Shown here: positions 5,914-7,004 of the stretch, piece after piece
Position numbering within the stretch: position 1 is the first letter of the stretch
How the letters are laid out: every line of letters begins with the position of its first letter
From: Dehalococcoidia bacterium
GTDB lineage: Bacteria > Chloroflexota > Dehalococcoidia > UBA3495 > JAAXIE01
Length of the DNA: 7,004 bases
NCBI GenBank assembly: GCA_012270525.1
Contig: JAAXIE010000232.1
Location: 1 to 7,004, forward strand
Direction: 5' to 3'
The notes under the pieces: model-generated
Databases searched by the model: none
Told to the model about the DNA's origin: nothing
The model's input: the letters and a program-made list of their open reading frames with translations, nothing else
Position numbers and translations under genes: made by a program

Positions 5914-5981
5914 GTTCTCAGTCGGGATGTCCACTGGTTAGCCGGAGATGTCTCGGGCCGGTGGCTTACCTACAAATCCTG

Positions 5982-6001
5982 GAACCGCCCGGTAGCGGCC
6001 C
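5982..6001 (-). terminator. Possible hairpin after the alpha/beta hydrolase
   Basis: Read on the minus strand, GGGCCGC (6001-5995) pairs with GCGGTTC (5988-5982) across a six-base loop using two G-U pairs. The stem is therefore stable only in minus-strand RNA. It starts about 20 bases after the hydrolase stop. No clear T-run follows, so it may only attenuate transcription into the GGT-like gene. Confidence 0.25.
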
Positions 6002-6022
6002 GGCCAGCATTCGGAATTGGAG

Positions 6023-6910
6023 CTACTTGGGCGGGATATGGGTGCAGAACCAGTCGAGGGAGTGGGCCATCACTTCCTCGAAGGCTGGGCCTTCGTACAC
6101 CTCGTAGTGGCTGTAGCCGTTGAGGACGACCAGCTTCTTGGGTTCGCCCGCCTTAGCGTACATCTCTTCGGATTCTTCGGGGAGAACCAGCCGGTCGTTG
6201 TCGGTGGTGATGAACATGATGGGGGTGGGTGAGACTTTGTCCACCACCCATTCGGCGTTGAAGCCGAGGGTGTCATCGACGTACTCGAGGGGGACTTCGG
6301 TGACGGCCGAGGGGTTGCCCTGGCGTTGGGCTGCGGCCAGTTCAGCAGACTGACGGTCGGGTAGCAGCACGGAGCCGCGGTTGACGAATTCGGACTCGCC
6401 GGTGAGGACACGACGCTCGCGGTCTCTTTTGGAGAGGGCCATGAGGTCGTGCCACTCGTCGGGGCGACGGACGCGGGTCATCCAACGCTTGCCGTTCCCG
6501 ACACCGACAACGCTCACGATGCAGCGGGCGCGGCGGTCGACGGCACCGACCCAAGTGACGGTGGAGCCGCCGTAGCTGGTGCCGAACAGGCCGATGCGCT
6601 GCGGGTCGACTTCGGGTTGGAGGGTGAGGAAGGTGATGGCCGCCTGTACGTCGGCCACACGGCTGTAGGGGGCCAACCGGGTGCGAGGCCCCTCGCTGGC
6701 GCCCCAGCCCTTGTAATCGAAGGTCATGGCCACGTAGCCAGCCCGGTTGAGGGCGGAGGCGTTGGAGGGCAGGTAGAGGTTCTTGACGCCGGTATAGCCG
6801 TGGCAGAGGAGGACGGCGGCGCGCCGTTCACCCGCCTTGCGGTCATCGGGCAGGTAGAGGTCGGCATCGAGTTTGAACCCTTCGCTGTAGAAGGAAACAG
6901 AACGTATCAT
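6023..6910 (-). CDS. Alpha/beta hydrolase family protein
   Basis: A 295-residue soluble serine hydrolase of the dienelactone hydrolase / prolyl-oligopeptidase-like class; the substrate is not identifiable. Motifs in order are: strand-turn LLCHGYTG at 34-41, whose His-Gly is typical of the oxyanion hole; FDYKGWGASEG at 64-74; the nucleophile elbow GTSYGG with Ser112; the probable acid Asp239 in TTDNDRLVLP, after the strand IMFIT; and His268 in GYSHYEVY. The triad is thus complete. The segment at about 140-225 between strands is the cap-like, variable part. There is no signal peptide or membrane segment. The ATG at 6910 has only a weak GGAA seven bases upstream. A sigma-70-like promoter lies 67-94 bases before it. 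It is the first visible gene of a possible two-gene unit with the GGT-like gene. An esterase, amidase or peptidase activity would all fit. Confidence 0.9.
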   Translation of the reverse strand: MIRSVSFYSEGFKLDADLYLPDDRKAGERRAAVLLCHGYTGVKNLYLPSNASALNRAGYVAMTFDYKGWGASEGPRTRLAPYSRVADVQAAITFLTLQPEVDPQRIGLFGTSYGGSTVTWVGAVDRRARCIVSVVGVGNGKRWMTRVRRPDEWHDLMALSKRDRERRVLTGESEFVNRGSVLLPDRQSAELAAAQRQGNPSAVTEVPLEYVDDTLGFNAEWVVDKVSPTPIMFITTDNDRLVLPEESEEMYAKAGEPKKLVVLNGYSHYEVYEGPAFEEVMAHSLDWFCTHIPPK

Positions 6911-6976
6911 GATGGTATTCCGTTGGCGAATGTGGTGGTCTGGGCAGCCTTCGAGACTAAGTTTGACTAGCCCTGG

Positions 6977-7004
6977 ACTATATCTGAAAATGGGCTGGCC
7001 GTCA
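6977..7004 (-). promoter_or_regulatory. Sigma-70-like promoter for the hydrolase (‑35 cut by window edge)
   Basis: On the minus strand the -10 box TATAGT (6982-6977) matches five of six consensus bases. Exactly 17 bases upstream lies TGACG (7004-7000), the last five positions of a -35 box whose first base is outside the window; it would be TTGACG if that base is T. Transcription would start near 6970, leaving a leader of about 60 bases before the ATG at 6910. Confidence 0.45.

Noticed and set aside
5899..5934. GTG at 5934 as start of the GGT-like protein
   Set aside because: The added 11 residues cover the AGGAGG ribosome binding site of the ATG at 5901 and contain no signal peptide.

Overview
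This window is a GC-rich bacterial chromosome segment, by eye around 60% G+C. Five certain genes and one near-certain gene lie head to tail on the minus strand. One short ORF lies on the plus strand at the left edge. Read in the minus direction the order is: alpha/beta hydrolase, gamma-glutamyltranspeptidase-like (GGT-like) enzyme, minC, minD, minE, iron-type ABC solute-binding lipoprotein. No rRNA, tRNA, CRISPR array, insertion sequence or transposase was seen. The host is not identifiable with certainty. The gene mix would fit a Chloroflexota lineage such as SAR202/Dehalococcoidia, but that is inference from general style and not from a marker gene.

Left part (1-1997): a 59-codon plus-strand ORF ends at 180 and converges on the solute-binding protein gene (296-1594, minus). 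The roughly 400-base gap up to minE has no convincing gene. It holds a GC hairpin just after minE, a 15-bp-period direct repeat and a palindrome about 120 bases upstream of the lipoprotein start.

Centre (1998-3857): a compact minC-minD-minE operon. Each stop overlaps the next start, by 1 base for minC/minD and 8 bases for minD/minE. MinC binds MinD, the MinD ATPase sits on the membrane, and MinE stimulates MinD ATPase activity. In studied bacteria this keeps the FtsZ ring at midcell. MinC here has an Ala/Lys/Pro-rich N-terminal extension and an altered version of the MinD-binding RSGQ motif.

Right part (3858-7004): a 292-base gap with a strong 8-bp inverted repeat, then a GGT-like Ntn-hydrolase that keeps the nucleophilic Thr but has lost the usual gamma-glutamate-binding residues. 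Beyond it lies an alpha/beta hydrolase with a complete Ser-Asp-His triad and a good sigma-70-like promoter at the right edge. These two enzymes may be co-transcribed.

No radically new system is evident. The points most worth a second look are the duplicated helical stalk of the solute-binding lipoprotein, the unusual MinC, and the divergent active site of the GGT-like enzyme.
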